From Streptomyces hiroshimensis (GTDB lineage Bacteria; Actinomycetota; Actinomycetes; Streptomycetales; Streptomycetaceae), in the NCBI RefSeq assembly GCF_014650335.1, contig NZ_BMUT01000005.1:62001-126000 (forward strand): a stretch of 64,000 nt of DNA, read 5' to 3'. The notes below the pieces were generated by a model. The model ran no database searches, was not told the DNA's origin, and saw nothing but the letters and a program-made list of their open reading frames with translations. Below are positions 24,563-34,066 of the stretch, one piece after another (within the stretch, counting starts at the first letter, position 1; each line of letters opens with the position of its first letter). Position numbers and translations under genes: made by a program.

Positions 24563-25803
24563 CGCGCGGCGCGCACCCGCTCGTCCTGCTCCGGCGGCTG
24601 CTGGTGGCAGCGGCCGCGGCGGGCGTGGGTTTCCTGCTGCTGTGCACTCTGGGGTACGCGGTGGCCCATCCGAAGTCGACGGGGCAGTCGCTCGTGCGGC
24701 TGGTCTGGTGCGCGGTGCCGCTGGCGGCCGTCGTGCAGTTCGCCGTGGCCGTGGCCCGTACGGACCCCGCCACGCGCCCCCGCGACGGCCTGGACGCGGC
24801 CGGGCTCGGCCCCGTGCGGCTCTCGGTCCTCGCGGCAGCCTCCACAGCGATCTCGTGCACGCTCGGCAGCGGCTTCGCCCTGCTGCTCTACAAGGTGCTC
24901 CGCGGTGACGTCGGTGGCCCACTGAGCGGTTCGGCGAGACGGCTGCTGGACGGGCAAGTGCACCTTCCGTGGGGCGCGACGCTGACCCTGCTCGGCCTCC
25001 TGCCGGCTCTCGCGGCCGGCGCCTGCGTCCTCGCACTGCACCCACGGCGGGAGGCCGCTGCCATGACGCAGCAGGCCGCCGCGGAGCCCCTGGAGGGCGC
25101 TGAGGAAGCCGAGAGCGCCGAGACACCGTCCGACGTTCCTCCGGCCCCGCCACCCGTCGTCCCCACGCCCAAACCCGCCTACGCCGGCCTCCCGTGGGGC
25201 ATCGCGATCATCGCCGTCGGGCTCGCCCTGGAGGCGTATGTGGGGCACGGCCCCGCGCCCGACCCCAACAGGCTGATCTCGTTGCCCGGCCGGACGGACG
25301 GCGCCTCCCCCGGGGTGCTGGGCGGTTGGCTTCTGGCCTCCCTGGGGCTCGTGCTGGCCGGCCCCGGGCTGACCCACTGGTGCGGGGTTCTGCTCGCCGC
25401 CGGACGGCCCGGCGCGGTGCGGCTGCTGGCCGGCCGGATACTGCAGGACGCCGCCACCCGGATCGGCCGCCCTCTGGGCGTGTTGTGCGCGGTCGCCTCG
25501 GGCGCCCTGGCCGCCGCCGAACTCTACGGCGCGGCATGGGACTCTTCCGGGCCGCGCCCCTTCGGCCCCCTCACCGGCCTCGGCGCGGCGCTCGTGATGG
25601 CCTGTGTGACGGCCACGGCCATCACCGCCGCCCTGGACAGCCGGCAGAACCGGACCGGCACCACGGCGGCCCTGCAGCGTCTCGGCATCCCGGCATCCAT
25701 GCTGCGTGGGGCGGCCATCCTGCGCACCGGCGTACTGCTGGCCGTTCTGACGCCTCTGACATGGGCGATCGCGGAGCTCGTGACGCTGCCCATGTCGCGG
25801 TGA
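24544..25803 (+). CDS. Multi-pass membrane protein, FtsX-like permease partner
   Basis: A 419-residue protein starting at GTG 24544 inside the end of the ATPase gene. About eight hydrophobic segments occur in two blocks, separated by an acidic/Pro linker (about 170-220: EGAEEAESAETPSDVPPAPP). Each block has an FtsX-like loop (GLDAAGLGPVRLSVLAAAST; ALQRLGIPASMLRGAAILRT). This suggests an ABC3/FtsX-type permease with two permease units. The coupling with the ATPase supports an efflux or lipoprotein-release role, but nothing identifies the cargo. Confidence 0.65.
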   Translation: MLSLRLARGAHPLVLLRRLLVAAAAAGVGFLLLCTLGYAVAHPKSTGQSLVRLVWCAVPLAAVVQFAVAVARTDPATRPRDGLDAAGLGPVRLSVLAAASTAISCTLGSGFALLLYKVLRGDVGGPLSGSARRLLDGQVHLPWGATLTLLGLLPALAAGACVLALHPRREAAAMTQQAAAEPLEGAEEAESAETPSDVPPAPPPVVPTPKPAYAGLPWGIAIIAVGLALEAYVGHGPAPDPNRLISLPGRTDGASPGVLGGWLLASLGLVLAGPGLTHWCGVLLAAGRPGAVRLLAGRILQDAATRIGRPLGVLCAVASGALAAAELYGAAWDSSGPRPFGPLTGLGAALVMACVTATAITAALDSRQNRTGTTAALQRLGIPASMLRGAAILRTGVLLAVLTPLTWAIAELVTLPMSR

Positions 25804-25948
25804 ATGCGTCGGGCGGGCCCGCGATACGGGCCCGCCGAACGGCTGCAACTCAACAGTTCTTGACCAGTTCTTGACTCAAGGCAACTTCGTCGCCGAATTG
25901 CGCGTCTGCTTGAGGAGCACGACGGATATCCGGCGAACGGAGCTATTG

Positions 25949-26872
25949 GTGATCATCGGCCTTGTGACGGCTGTCGCGGCCTCGGCCTGTTACGGCACAG
26001 GTTCGGTCCTGCAAGCCGTGGGCTCGCGGAAATCGGCCCGGCGGGAGGCCGCGAAGGCCTCCTCGACGGGCACCACCCAGCACGGTGGGCCGAGCCTGTC
26101 CTCCACCGCGAAGGCCGCGGTGACGTGGGAGTTCATGGTCGGTACGGTCCTCGACTTCCTCGGCTTCGGGCTCGGCGCGCTCGCCGCCCGCATGCTGCCG
26201 CTCTTCCTCTCCCAGACGGTCATCAGCGCCAACCTCGTCGTGACCGCGCTGCTGAGCATCAAGCTTCTGGGCATCCGGCTGACCAAGCCCGAGTGGGCGT
26301 CGATCGGTGTCGTCTGTTCGGCACTGGTGCTTCTGGCGACGGCCGCGGGCCACGAAGGCGGCGGCGACACGTCGATGTCCACCCACTGGTGGCTGCTGAT
26401 CATCTCTGTGGTGCTGATGGGCGGTGGCACGGTGGCCGTCCGCCTGCTCGGCGCGCGGGCCGCGATCCTGGCCGGTCTGCTGTCCGGTCTGGGCTTCGGC
26501 GCGATCGGCGTAGGCGTACGCATCCTGAACGGCATCGACCCGTTCGACCTGCCGAAGCTGATCGCCGACCCGGCGCTCTACGCGATCCTGATATCGGGTG
26601 CGGTCGGCATGTACCTGCACACGGTGGCCCTGCAGATCGGTTCGGTCAACGGCGCCACGGCTGCGCTGGTGGTCGGCGAAACCATTCTCCCGGGCATCAT
26701 CGGCGTCCTGTTGCTCGGCGACAACTCGCGCCCCGGCTTCGCCTGGGTCGCCGTTCTCGGCTTCGTCCTGGCGGTGGCAGGCGCCGTCGCGGTGGCCTGG
26801 TTCGGTGAGCCGGACACCCCCGTGGAGGCCGAATCCCAACCACAGGAACTCCAGCCGACCGCGGTCCGCTGA
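25949..26872 (+). CDS. EamA/DMT-type integral membrane protein
   Basis: A 307-residue protein with about nine hydrophobic helices, beginning at GTG 25949 seven bases after GGAG. Features are SACYGTGSVLQAVGSRKSA, an early cytoplasmic Ser/Thr-rich loop, and a late GATAALVVGETILPGIIGVL helix typical of drug/metabolite-superfamily proteins. The transported substrate is unknown. A start further upstream at 25871 would add a non-hydrophobic leader and is less likely. Confidence 0.7.
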   Translation: MIIGLVTAVAASACYGTGSVLQAVGSRKSARREAAKASSTGTTQHGGPSLSSTAKAAVTWEFMVGTVLDFLGFGLGALAARMLPLFLSQTVISANLVVTALLSIKLLGIRLTKPEWASIGVVCSALVLLATAAGHEGGGDTSMSTHWWLLIISVVLMGGGTVAVRLLGARAAILAGLLSGLGFGAIGVGVRILNGIDPFDLPKLIADPALYAILISGAVGMYLHTVALQIGSVNGATAALVVGETILPGIIGVLLLGDNSRPGFAWVAVLGFVLAVAGAVAVAWFGEPDTPVEAESQPQELQPTAVR

Positions 26873-26877
26873 CCGCC

Positions 26878-26918
26878 GCCTGAGCCCCGGCCGCCGCACC
26901 GGCAGCCGGGGCTCAGGC
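26878..26918. terminator. Bidirectional intrinsic terminator
   Basis: A perfect 14-bp stem, GCCTGAGCCCCGGC with GCCGGGGCTCAGGC, with a 13-nt loop, starting 5 bp after the DMT gene stop. It lies between convergent genes and probably ends both transcripts. Confidence 0.8.
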
Positions 26919-26961
26919 ATGTCCGTCCCGAGGGACTCGCCGCCGCGGGGAGAGGCTCTGC

Positions 26962-28005
26962 TCAGCCCTTCCCGGTACCCGCATCGTCCAGCACCACGAC
27001 ATCCGCGACGTCGAAGGCGACTCCTACGCGGTCGCCGGCCGCAGGGGCCCCGTGCAGCCCGCATGCCGCCTCCAGCACGGGGCCGTCCGCGGGGCGCAGC
27101 ATCAGCACCACGTGATCGCCCCGGAACGTCCGCCCGGTGACCGTGCACGGCAGGCCCTCCGTCTCGGGCACCAGCCGCACTCCGGCAGGTCGTACGAGGA
27201 GCCTGCACGCGCCCTGACGCGACCCCGACGGCACCGGGACCTTGCCCCACACGGTGTCGGCACACTCGCCGTCGACCGTCGCCTCGACGACATTGTCGAA
27301 GCCGAGGAAACGGGCCACGAACTCGGAGGCCGGGCGCCGCCAGACCTCCAGCGGCGTGCCGGCCTGGGCGATCCGGCCGTCACGCATCACGACCACACGG
27401 TCGGCAAGGGCGAACGCCTCACCCTGGTCATGAGTGACGGCCAGCACCGTGGTGCCCAGCCGGCCGAAGAGGTCGCGCAGTTCGACGACCAGGCGCTCCC
27501 GCAGGCCGCGGTCCAGCTGCCCGAGCGGCTCGTCCAGCATCAGCAACCGGGGCTGCGGCGCGAGGGCACGAGCGAGGGCCACTCGCTGCTGCTCGCCGCC
27601 GGACAGGGCGGCGATGGAGCGCCGCTGCGCGCCGGGAAGCCCCACCAGGTCCAGCAGCCCGGCAACCGTCCGTGCCGTCTCGGCCCGCCCCGTCCTGCGC
27701 ATGCGCAGCCCGAAGGCGACGTTGCCCGCCACGTCCCGCTGCGGGAACAGCTGGTGGTCCTGGAACATAAGGCCCACCCCACGCCGGTGCGTGGGAACCC
27801 CGCTCTGGTCGCGGCCCGCAAGGAGCACGCGTCCGGCATCCGTGTGCTGCAGTCCGGCCACCACCCGCAGCAGCGTGGACTTACCGCTGCCGCTGGGGCC
27901 CAGCACGCAGACGATCTCGTGCTCGGCGACCTCCAGGTCCACCGCATCGAGCGCCGCGCGCTCACCGAAGCGGACGGCGACCTTCTCCAGTCGCAGCAGG
28001 GCCAT
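26962..28005 (-). CDS. Thiamine-type ABC importer ATPase
   Basis: A 347-residue ATPase: Walker A GPSGSGKS (36-43), signature LSGGEQQRVALARAL (from 134), Walker B LLMLDEPLGQLD, H-loop AVTHDQGEAFALAD, and a C-terminal TOBE-like domain. It directly abuts the permease stop (TAGATG) and is the last gene of the riboswitch-controlled operon. It is longer than E. coli ThiQ because of the C-terminal domain. The thiamine assignment rests on the riboswitch and the partners. Confidence 0.85.
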   Translation of the reverse strand: MALLRLEKVAVRFGERAALDAVDLEVAEHEIVCVLGPSGSGKSTLLRVVAGLQHTDAGRVLLAGRDQSGVPTHRRGVGLMFQDHQLFPQRDVAGNVAFGLRMRRTGRAETARTVAGLLDLVGLPGAQRRSIAALSGGEQQRVALARALAPQPRLLMLDEPLGQLDRGLRERLVVELRDLFGRLGTTVLAVTHDQGEAFALADRVVVMRDGRIAQAGTPLEVWRRPASEFVARFLGFDNVVEATVDGECADTVWGKVPVPSGSRQGACRLLVRPAGVRLVPETEGLPCTVTGRTFRGDHVVLMLRPADGPVLEAACGLHGAPAAGDRVGVAFDVADVVVLDDAGTGKG

Positions 28006-29634
28006 CTAGAACTCTCCCGTACGGTCGGTGCGGATACGCTCCAGCACCAGCAGCGCCGCGGCGCACACCAGCATCAGGATCGTGCTCAGGGCCATCGCCT
28101 GTCCGTAGGTGAGCTCCCCGGGGCGGCCGAGGAGCCGGGCCACCGCCACCGGCAGCGTGGGGCTGTCGGGGCGGGCGATGAAGACCGTGGCCCCGAACTC
28201 GCCCAGCGACACGGCGAAAGCGAAGCCGGCCGCGACCCCCAGGGCACGGCCCACCAGGGGCAGGTCCACCTCCCGCCAGGCCCGCAGCGGGGAGGCCCCC
28301 AGCACGGCGGCAGCCTCGCGCAGCCGGACGTCCACGGCACGCAGGACCGGCAGCACGGTCCGTACGACGAACGGCACGCCCACGAGGGCCTGTGCGAGCG
28401 GCACCAGGATCCAGGACGTCCTCAGGTCCAGCGGTGGCTCGTCCAGGCTGATGAGAAAGCCGAAGCCGACGGTCACGGCGGACGTGCCGAGCGGCAGCAT
28501 CAGCAACGCGTCGAAGCCGCGGACGAGCCGCCCCTCGCGCCGGGTCAGCGCCGCGGCCGCGAGCCCGCCGATGACGACGGCGATGGCCGTGGCCGCCAGG
28601 CCGTACGCGAGCGAGTTGCCGATGGCCTCAAGCGGGGCCACGACGAACGTGCCGCCGTTGCCGTCCGCGGAGGCCAGGGCGCGGTAGAAGGCCGGCCCGT
28701 AGCCGTCAGGGCCGTCGAAGGAGCGCAGTACGAGGACCACGAGCGGGGCGAGGATGAGCACGGCGATGACCGCCAGGACGGACGCCAGGAACGCCCACTG
28801 AGCCGCGCCCCGTGGGCGCCGCGCGGTGCGCGCCGGGTCGACCAGCCGCAGGGTCGCCTCACGCCGCCGCACCGTCCCGGCGTGCACGGCGAGCAGAACG
28901 GCGACGGCCACGAACTGCAGCAGGGTCAGGACGGCGGCCGTCGGCAGGTCGAGCATCTGGGCGGTCTGCTGATAGATCTCCACTTCCAGCGTGGCGTAGC
29001 GCGGACCGCCGAGGATCTGCACGACGCCGAAGGAGGTGAAGGTGAACAGGAAGACCATGAGGGCCGCGGCGGCCACGGCCGGCGCCAGCGCGGGCAGCGT
29101 GACGCGCCTCCAGGCCGCGAAGCGCCCCGCTCCCAGGACCCTGGCCGCTTCCTCCTGGCGCGGGTCGAGCTGGGCCCACAGACCGCCGACGGTGCGGACG
29201 ACCACGGCGTAGTTGAAGAACACGTGCGCGATCAGGATCGCCCAGACCGTGGTGTCGAGGCGCACACCCCACAGCTCGTCCAGCAGCCCCCCGCGCCCGA
29301 GCAGCGCCAGGAAGGCCGAGCCGACGACGACGGTCGGCAGGACGAACGGCACGGTCACCACGGCACGCAGCATGCGCTTGCCGGGGAAGTCGAACCGCGC
29401 GAAGGCGTAGGCCCCGGGCAGGGCGAGGGCGAGCGTCAGGGCGGTGGAGGCGGCGGCCTGCCAGGTGGTGAACCACAGCACGTGGCCGATCGCCGGATCG
29501 GTCACGACCTCGCCGATGCGGCCGAACTGCCACTGCCCCTCGTCCTTCAGCCCCCGGGAGACGATCGCGGCGACGGGGTAGGCGAAGAAGACCGCGAAGA
29601 AGGCGAGCGGCAGGGCCATGAGGCCGAGCCGCAC
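28006..29634 (-). CDS. Thiamine-type ABC importer permease (fused double domain)
   Basis: A 542-residue permease with about twelve hydrophobic segments. Two complete permease halves are fused in tandem, as in ThiP. Each half has an EAA loop (EEAARVLGAGRFAAWRRVTLP; REAAAVLGASPLRAWREVDLP). The SLGEFGATVFIARPDSPTLP segment is typical of the ThiP/iron family. The start is GTG 29634, six bases after GGAGG. The 62-nt gap to the binding-protein gene is filled by GC-rich inverted sequence that may lower downstream expression. Confidence 0.86.
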   Translation of the reverse strand: MRLGLMALPLAFFAVFFAYPVAAIVSRGLKDEGQWQFGRIGEVVTDPAIGHVLWFTTWQAAASTALTLALALPGAYAFARFDFPGKRMLRAVVTVPFVLPTVVVGSAFLALLGRGGLLDELWGVRLDTTVWAILIAHVFFNYAVVVRTVGGLWAQLDPRQEEAARVLGAGRFAAWRRVTLPALAPAVAAAALMVFLFTFTSFGVVQILGGPRYATLEVEIYQQTAQMLDLPTAAVLTLLQFVAVAVLLAVHAGTVRRREATLRLVDPARTARRPRGAAQWAFLASVLAVIAVLILAPLVVLVLRSFDGPDGYGPAFYRALASADGNGGTFVVAPLEAIGNSLAYGLAATAIAVVIGGLAAAALTRREGRLVRGFDALLMLPLGTSAVTVGFGFLISLDEPPLDLRTSWILVPLAQALVGVPFVVRTVLPVLRAVDVRLREAAAVLGASPLRAWREVDLPLVGRALGVAAGFAFAVSLGEFGATVFIARPDSPTLPVAVARLLGRPGELTYGQAMALSTILMLVCAAALLVLERIRTDRTGEF

Positions 29635-29696
29635 CGCTGTCCTCCGCCCGGCCCCGCCGGGGCCTCGTGCGGGGCCCCGTGCAGGGGCCCCGGGCC

Positions 29697-30797
29697 CTAC
29701 TTCAGGACGAGCGAGGACCATGCCTTGACCCACTGGTCGCGGTTCTTGGCGATCTTCTCGGGGGCCATGGTGCCGGGCTCGTTCACCTGCGCGCCGTACT
29801 TGGTGAACACCTCGGGCAGCTTGGCGTCCTGGTTGGCGGGCTTGACGAACATCTGCAGCGGCATGTCCTCCTGGAACGTGCGGCTCAGCAGGAAGTCGAT
29901 CAGGGCCTTGCCGCCCTCGGTGTTCTTCGCGCCCTTCAGCAGCCCGGCGAACTCCGTCTGCTGGAAGCAGGTGCCCGTGGCGACAGCCGTCGGGCCCTCC
30001 GCGGGCTGCGGCTTCACGCCCAGGACCTCGGCGGGCGGGCTGGAGGCGTAGGAGACGACGAGGGGCTTGTCGCCCTTGGCCTTCTTGCCGCCCGCGGAGC
30101 CGGAGAAGCGCTCGTTGTAGGCCTGCTCCCAGCCGTCGACGACCTCGACGCCGTTGTCCTTGAGCTTCTTCCAGTAGTCCTGCCACCCGTCGTCGCCGTA
30201 CTTGGCGATCGTGGCGAGCTGGAAGGCGAGGCCCGGGGAGGAGGTGGCGACGTTCTCGGTGACCAGCAGGTTCTTGTACTCGGGCTTGACCAGGTCGTCG
30301 AGGGACTGCGGCGGTGCCAGCTTGTGGCCGGCGAAGTACGCGCGGTCGTAGTTGACGCAGATGTCGCCGGTGTCGATGGGCGTAACCCGGTGCTCACCGG
30401 CGTCGGCCTGCAGCTTCCTCGGGACGCGGTCCAGGCCCTTGGCCTCGTACGGCGCGAAGATGCCGTTGTCGAGCGCACGCGAGAGCAGGGTGTTGTCGAC
30501 ACCGAAGAAGACGTCGCCCTGCGGGTGGCTCTTGGACAGGATGGCCTGGTTGACGGCCTGGCCGGCGTCGCCGCCCTTGAGGACCTTCACCTTGTACCCG
30601 GTCTGCCGGGTGAACTGCTTCAGAACCTCGTCGGACGCCGCGAAGGAGTTGTGCGAGACCAGAGTGACGGTCTTGTCCTTGCCTTCGGACGTGCCCGAGC
30701 CGCCGGAGCCGTCCGAGCCGCCGCATGCGGCCAGGAGCGGAAGGGCGAGCACGCCGACGGCGGCGGCGCCGATGGCACGCCGGAGGTTGGTGTTCAT
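29697..30797 (-). CDS. Thiamine-type ABC substrate-binding lipoprotein
   Basis: A 366-residue lipoprotein with signal MNTNLRRAIGAAAVGVLALP and lipobox LAAC, followed by a Gly/Ser linker. The mature part carries the ThiB pattern: VTLVSHNSFAASDEVLKQF, GDVFFGVDNTLLSRALD and TPIDTGDICVNYD. It is the first gene downstream of the TPP riboswitch and would capture thiamine or a close derivative outside the membrane. Confidence 0.88.
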   Translation of the reverse strand: MNTNLRRAIGAAAVGVLALPLLAACGGSDGSGGSGTSEGKDKTVTLVSHNSFAASDEVLKQFTRQTGYKVKVLKGGDAGQAVNQAILSKSHPQGDVFFGVDNTLLSRALDNGIFAPYEAKGLDRVPRKLQADAGEHRVTPIDTGDICVNYDRAYFAGHKLAPPQSLDDLVKPEYKNLLVTENVATSSPGLAFQLATIAKYGDDGWQDYWKKLKDNGVEVVDGWEQAYNERFSGSAGGKKAKGDKPLVVSYASSPPAEVLGVKPQPAEGPTAVATGTCFQQTEFAGLLKGAKNTEGGKALIDFLLSRTFQEDMPLQMFVKPANQDAKLPEVFTKYGAQVNEPGTMAPEKIAKNRDQWVKAWSSLVLK

Positions 30798-30807
30798 GAT
30801 CGAGCTG

Positions 30808-30896
30808 ACTCCCTACGCCGGTATGACCCGGATCAGGTCCGAGGGTCTGCGGGCCGTGCCGCACTCTCAGCGCCCCGTGGGCGCTCCCCTGTCGGA
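30808..30896 (-). promoter_or_regulatory. TPP (THI-box) riboswitch
   Basis: Read on the minus strand, the leader contains the thi-box blocks in order: CAGGGGAGCGCC, then GCGCTGAGAGTGCGGC, CAGACCCTCGGACCTGATC, and CCGGGTCATACCGGCGTAGGGA split over its end. These match the conserved GGGGAGC, GCTGAGAG, ACCTGATC and GGCGTAGGGA of TPP aptamers. It ends only 10 nt before the ATG of the binding-protein gene, so control is probably by occlusion of ribosome binding. It sits in the 169-bp gap after rlmN. Confidence 0.95.
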
Positions 30897-30966
30897 TTGT
30901 TCATTTGTGCGAGGGCACCGTATCACTGCCCTCCCCACAGATCGGTGTCTGACCTGCGGCCTTGGC

Positions 30967-32076
30967 TCAGCGCTCGGCTGCCGCCAGCTGGCCGCAGGCG
31001 CCGTCGATCTCCTGGCCGCGGGTGTCCCGGACGGTGACGGGCACCCCGTGCGCGGCGATCGCCGCGACGAAGGCGCGCTCATCCTCGGGGCGGGAGGCCG
31101 TCCACTTCGACCCCGGGGTGGGGTTGAGCGGAATGAGGTTGACGTGCACGCGCTTGCCCTTGAGGAGCCGGCCCAGGAGGTCGCCGCGCCATGCCTGGTC
31201 GTTGATGTCGCGGATCAGGGCGTACTCGATGGAGACCCGGCGGCCGGACTTCTCCGCGTACTCCCACGCGGCGTCGAGGACCTCGCGGACCTTCCAGCGG
31301 GTGTTGACCGGCACCAGGGTGTCGCGCAGCTCGTCGTCCGGCGCGTGCAGGGAGACGGCCAGGCGGCACTTGAAGCCCTCGTCGGCGAAGCGCAGCATCG
31401 CCGGCACCAGGCCCACCGTGGAGACGGTAATGCCGCGCTGGGAGAGCCCCAGGCCGTCCGGCTCGGGGTCCGTGAGGCGGCGGACGGCGCCGACGACCCG
31501 CTTGTAGTTGGCCAGCGGCTCGCCCATGCCCATGAAGACGATGTTGGACAGCCGCGCGGGGCCGCCGGGGACCTCTCCGTCGCGCAGTGCCCGCATGCCG
31601 TCCACGATCTGGTGGACGATCTCGGCCGTCGACAGGTTCCGGTCCAGGCCGGCCTGGCCGGTGGCGCAGAACGGGCAGTTCATGCCGCAGCCGGCCTGCG
31701 AGCTGATGCACATGGTGACCCGGTCGGGGTAGCGCATCAGCACGGACTCCACCAGCTTGCCGTCGTGCAGCCGCCAGAGGGTCTTACGGGTGGTGTCGTC
31801 GTCGCACGAGATGTGACGCACGACGCTCATGAGCTCCGGCAGCAGTTCGGCGGCGAGCTTCTCGCGCGCCGCCGCCGGGATGTCGGTCCATGCGGCGGGA
31901 TCGTGGGTGTACCGGGCGAAGTAGTGCTGCGAGAGCTGCTTGGCGCGGAACGGCTTCTCACCGATCGCGGAGACGGCCTCGCGGCGCTCGGCGGGCGAGA
32001 GGTCGGCAAGGTGCCGCGGGGGCAGCTTGGCCCCACGGGGGGCGACGAACGTCAGTTCTCCAGGCGCGGGGGCCAT
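30967..32076 (-). CDS. rlmN: Dual-specificity 23S rRNA/tRNA adenine-C2 methyltransferase
   Basis: A 369-residue radical-SAM enzyme. The cluster cysteines C130, C134 and C137 are in [13 protein letters not shown]. The two methyl-transfer cysteines are C123 (TMCISSQ) and about C363 (GACGQLAA). It methylates A2503 of 23S rRNA and A37 of some tRNAs. The start is ATG 32076, nine bases after GAGGAG. Confidence 0.93.
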   Translation of the reverse strand: MAPAPGELTFVAPRGAKLPPRHLADLSPAERREAVSAIGEKPFRAKQLSQHYFARYTHDPAAWTDIPAAAREKLAAELLPELMSVVRHISCDDDTTRKTLWRLHDGKLVESVLMRYPDRVTMCISSQAGCGMNCPFCATGQAGLDRNLSTAEIVHQIVDGMRALRDGEVPGGPARLSNIVFMGMGEPLANYKRVVGAVRRLTDPEPDGLGLSQRGITVSTVGLVPAMLRFADEGFKCRLAVSLHAPDDELRDTLVPVNTRWKVREVLDAAWEYAEKSGRRVSIEYALIRDINDQAWRGDLLGRLLKGKRVHVNLIPLNPTPGSKWTASRPEDERAFVAAIAAHGVPVTVRDTRGQEIDGACGQLAAAER

Positions 32077-32191
32077 GAGCAAAAACTCCTCATTGACGAC
32101 GGCGGATGACCTCCGCAATCGCGGAGCCAGCGGCAGGACGAAGCCGGAACCCGGAGATCTCACAGGGGCACCCCCGCAGCCGCGGGGCCGG

Positions 32192-32222
32192 AAAAGGGCC
32201 CGCCGCACAGCAGCGAGCCCTT
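32192..32222 (-). terminator. Intrinsic terminator after cdsA
   Basis: On the minus strand AAGGGCTCGC pairs with GCGGGCCCTT (10 bp with one G-U), a 9-nt loop between, and the stem runs into TTTT. It begins 20 bp after the cdsA stop. Confidence 0.75.
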
Positions 32223-32241
32223 CCAGGGTACCTGGCCCGGG

Positions 32242-33342
32242 TCAGGAGCCGACGAAGACGACCATCAGGAGCCACACCACCGGTGCGGTCGGCAGGAGCG
32301 AGTCCAGCCGGTCCATGATGCCGCCGTGCCCCGGCAGCAGGGCGCCCATGTCCTTGATGCCCAGATCCCTCTTGATCATGGACTCGCCGAGGTCTCCCAG
32401 CGTGGCGCTGACGGCGACGGCGAGGCCGAGGAGCAGCCCCTCCCACCACACACCGCCGTCGATCAGGAACTGCATGCACAGGGCGCCGGCGACCATCGCG
32501 AAGGCGACCGCCCCGAGCAGCCCCTCGCGCGTCTTGCCGGGGCTGATGCGCGGTGCCAGCTTGCGCTTGCCGAACTTCCAGCCCACCGCGTACGCACCCG
32601 TGTCGCTGACGACGGTCAGGATCAGGAAGGTGAGCACGCGCCACGCGCCGTCCCCGGCGGCGAGCATGAGGGCCACGAAGGTGGCCAGGAACGGCACGTA
32701 GAAGGCCGCGAAGATGCCCGCCGTGACGTCCTTGAGGTAGTCGTCGGGCGACTCCGTCATCCGCCACACGAGGACGGCCAGGGCCGTGAAGGCCACGGCC
32801 ACCCACGCGCCCTCGGCACCGCTGGCGTAGCCGGCGATGACCATGGCGGCTCCGCCGACCGCGAGCGGCACCAGCGGGGCGCGGATCGCCTTGCGCTCCG
32901 CGAGGCGCGAGGTCAGCTCCCACAGCCCGACCACGACGGCGATCACGATCACGCCGAGGAAGACGGGCTTGTAGATGAACAGGGAGGCGAGGATGACCGC
33001 TCCAAGGCCCACGCCGACCCCTATCGCCGCCCGTAGATCACGGCCGGCGCTCTTCTTTCCTGCCTTCGGCGACTCGGGGGAGGCAGGCACCGGGGCAGGG
33101 TCCTGGGGCCGGATGTCGGGCTCCTGTTCATCGCGGAACAGGGGGCCGCGAAGGTGAGCGGCCCCCTGGTCACGGTCGTCCTGGTCTCCGCCTGAGGGGG
33201 GCACGATGGGCATGGGCCGAGTCTGCGCCGCAACGCCCGCCTCGTGCACAGGACCCGCCGAACGGGCCGCAGAGGACGGCCCCCGGTCGGTGGACCCCCG
33301 GTATCCGGCGCTCGGCGGGGCCCCCCAGGATGTCTCGTTCAT
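32242..33342 (-). CDS. cdsA: Phosphatidate cytidylyltransferase
   Basis: A 366-residue membrane enzyme that makes CDP-diacylglycerol from phosphatidate and CTP. The family signature is complete: SMIKRDLGIKDMGALLPGHG followed by GIMDRLDS. Eight or so helices occupy residues about 100-366. The first 95 residues form a hydrophilic, probably disordered N-terminal extension, common in actinobacterial homologues. Its ATG overlaps the frr stop by one base (TGATG). Confidence 0.92.
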   Translation of the reverse strand: MNETSWGAPPSAGYRGSTDRGPSSAARSAGPVHEAGVAAQTRPMPIVPPSGGDQDDRDQGAAHLRGPLFRDEQEPDIRPQDPAPVPASPESPKAGKKSAGRDLRAAIGVGVGLGAVILASLFIYKPVFLGVIVIAVVVGLWELTSRLAERKAIRAPLVPLAVGGAAMVIAGYASGAEGAWVAVAFTALAVLVWRMTESPDDYLKDVTAGIFAAFYVPFLATFVALMLAAGDGAWRVLTFLILTVVSDTGAYAVGWKFGKRKLAPRISPGKTREGLLGAVAFAMVAGALCMQFLIDGGVWWEGLLLGLAVAVSATLGDLGESMIKRDLGIKDMGALLPGHGGIMDRLDSLLPTAPVVWLLMVVFVGS

Positions 33343-33902
33343 CAGACCTCGAGGAGCTCGGCTTCCTTGTGCTTGAGCAGCTCGTCCACCTGCGCGACGT
33401 ACTTCGCGGTGGTGTCGTCGAGCTCCTTCTCCGCGCGGCGGACGTCGTCCTCGCCGGACTCCTTGTCCTTGACGAGCTTGTCCAGGGCGTCCTTGGCCTT
33501 GCGGCGGATGGAGCGGATCGAGACCTTGGCGTCCTCGCCCTTGCCCCGGGCCACCTTGATGTAGTCCCGGCGGCGCTCCTCGGTCAGCTCCGGGAAGGTC
33601 ACCCGGATGATGTTGCCGTCGTTGCTCGGGTTGACGCCGAGGTCGGAGTCGCGGATCGCCTGCTCGATGTTGCGCAGCGCGCTCTTGTCGAACGGGGTGA
33701 CCACGGCCATGCGCGGCTCGGGCACCGAGAAGGACGCCAGCTGGTTGATGGGCGTCAGCGCACCGTAGTAGTCCGCCACGATCTTGTTGAACATCGCCGG
33801 GTGCGCACGCCCGGTGCGGATCGCCGCGAAGTCCTCCTTGGCGACCACAACGGCCTTCTCCATCTTCTCCTCGGCCTCGAGGAGGATCTCTTCGATCACC
33901 AC
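33342..33902 (-). CDS. frr: Ribosome recycling factor
   Basis: 186 residues, full length. The product has [31 protein letters not shown] and a C-terminal helix [14 protein letters not shown]. With EF-G it splits the post-termination ribosome. The start is GTG 33902, five bases after AGGAG. It is coupled to cdsA. Confidence 0.95.
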   Translation of the reverse strand: MVIEEILLEAEEKMEKAVVVAKEDFAAIRTGRAHPAMFNKIVADYYGALTPINQLASFSVPEPRMAVVTPFDKSALRNIEQAIRDSDLGVNPSNDGNIIRVTFPELTEERRRDYIKVARGKGEDAKVSIRSIRRKAKDALDKLVKDKESGEDDVRRAEKELDDTTAKYVAQVDELLKHKEAELLEV

Positions 33903-33990
33903 TTGCTCCTGGTGTTATCAGTAAGCAGAGCCTCGCCCCTGCGCGCGTCTTCTCCTGCACGGTGTCCGACCGGCAGGCAGTTGTCCATCC

Positions 33991-34055
33991 CCGTGCCGAG
34001 GTCTTCCCACGGCACGGAGTTGCCGTCCGTATCGGGTCTGGCCGCTACGGACGGC
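33991..34055 (-). terminator. Two hairpins between pyrH and frr
   Basis: CCGTGCCG/CGGCACGG (33991-34017, 8-bp stem) and GCCGTCCGTA/TACGGACGGC (34022-34055, 10-bp stem) lie directly after the pyrH stop. They may end most pyrH transcription or attenuate read-through into frr. No U tract follows. Confidence 0.5.
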
Positions 34056-34066
34056 TGTGCGGGTCG

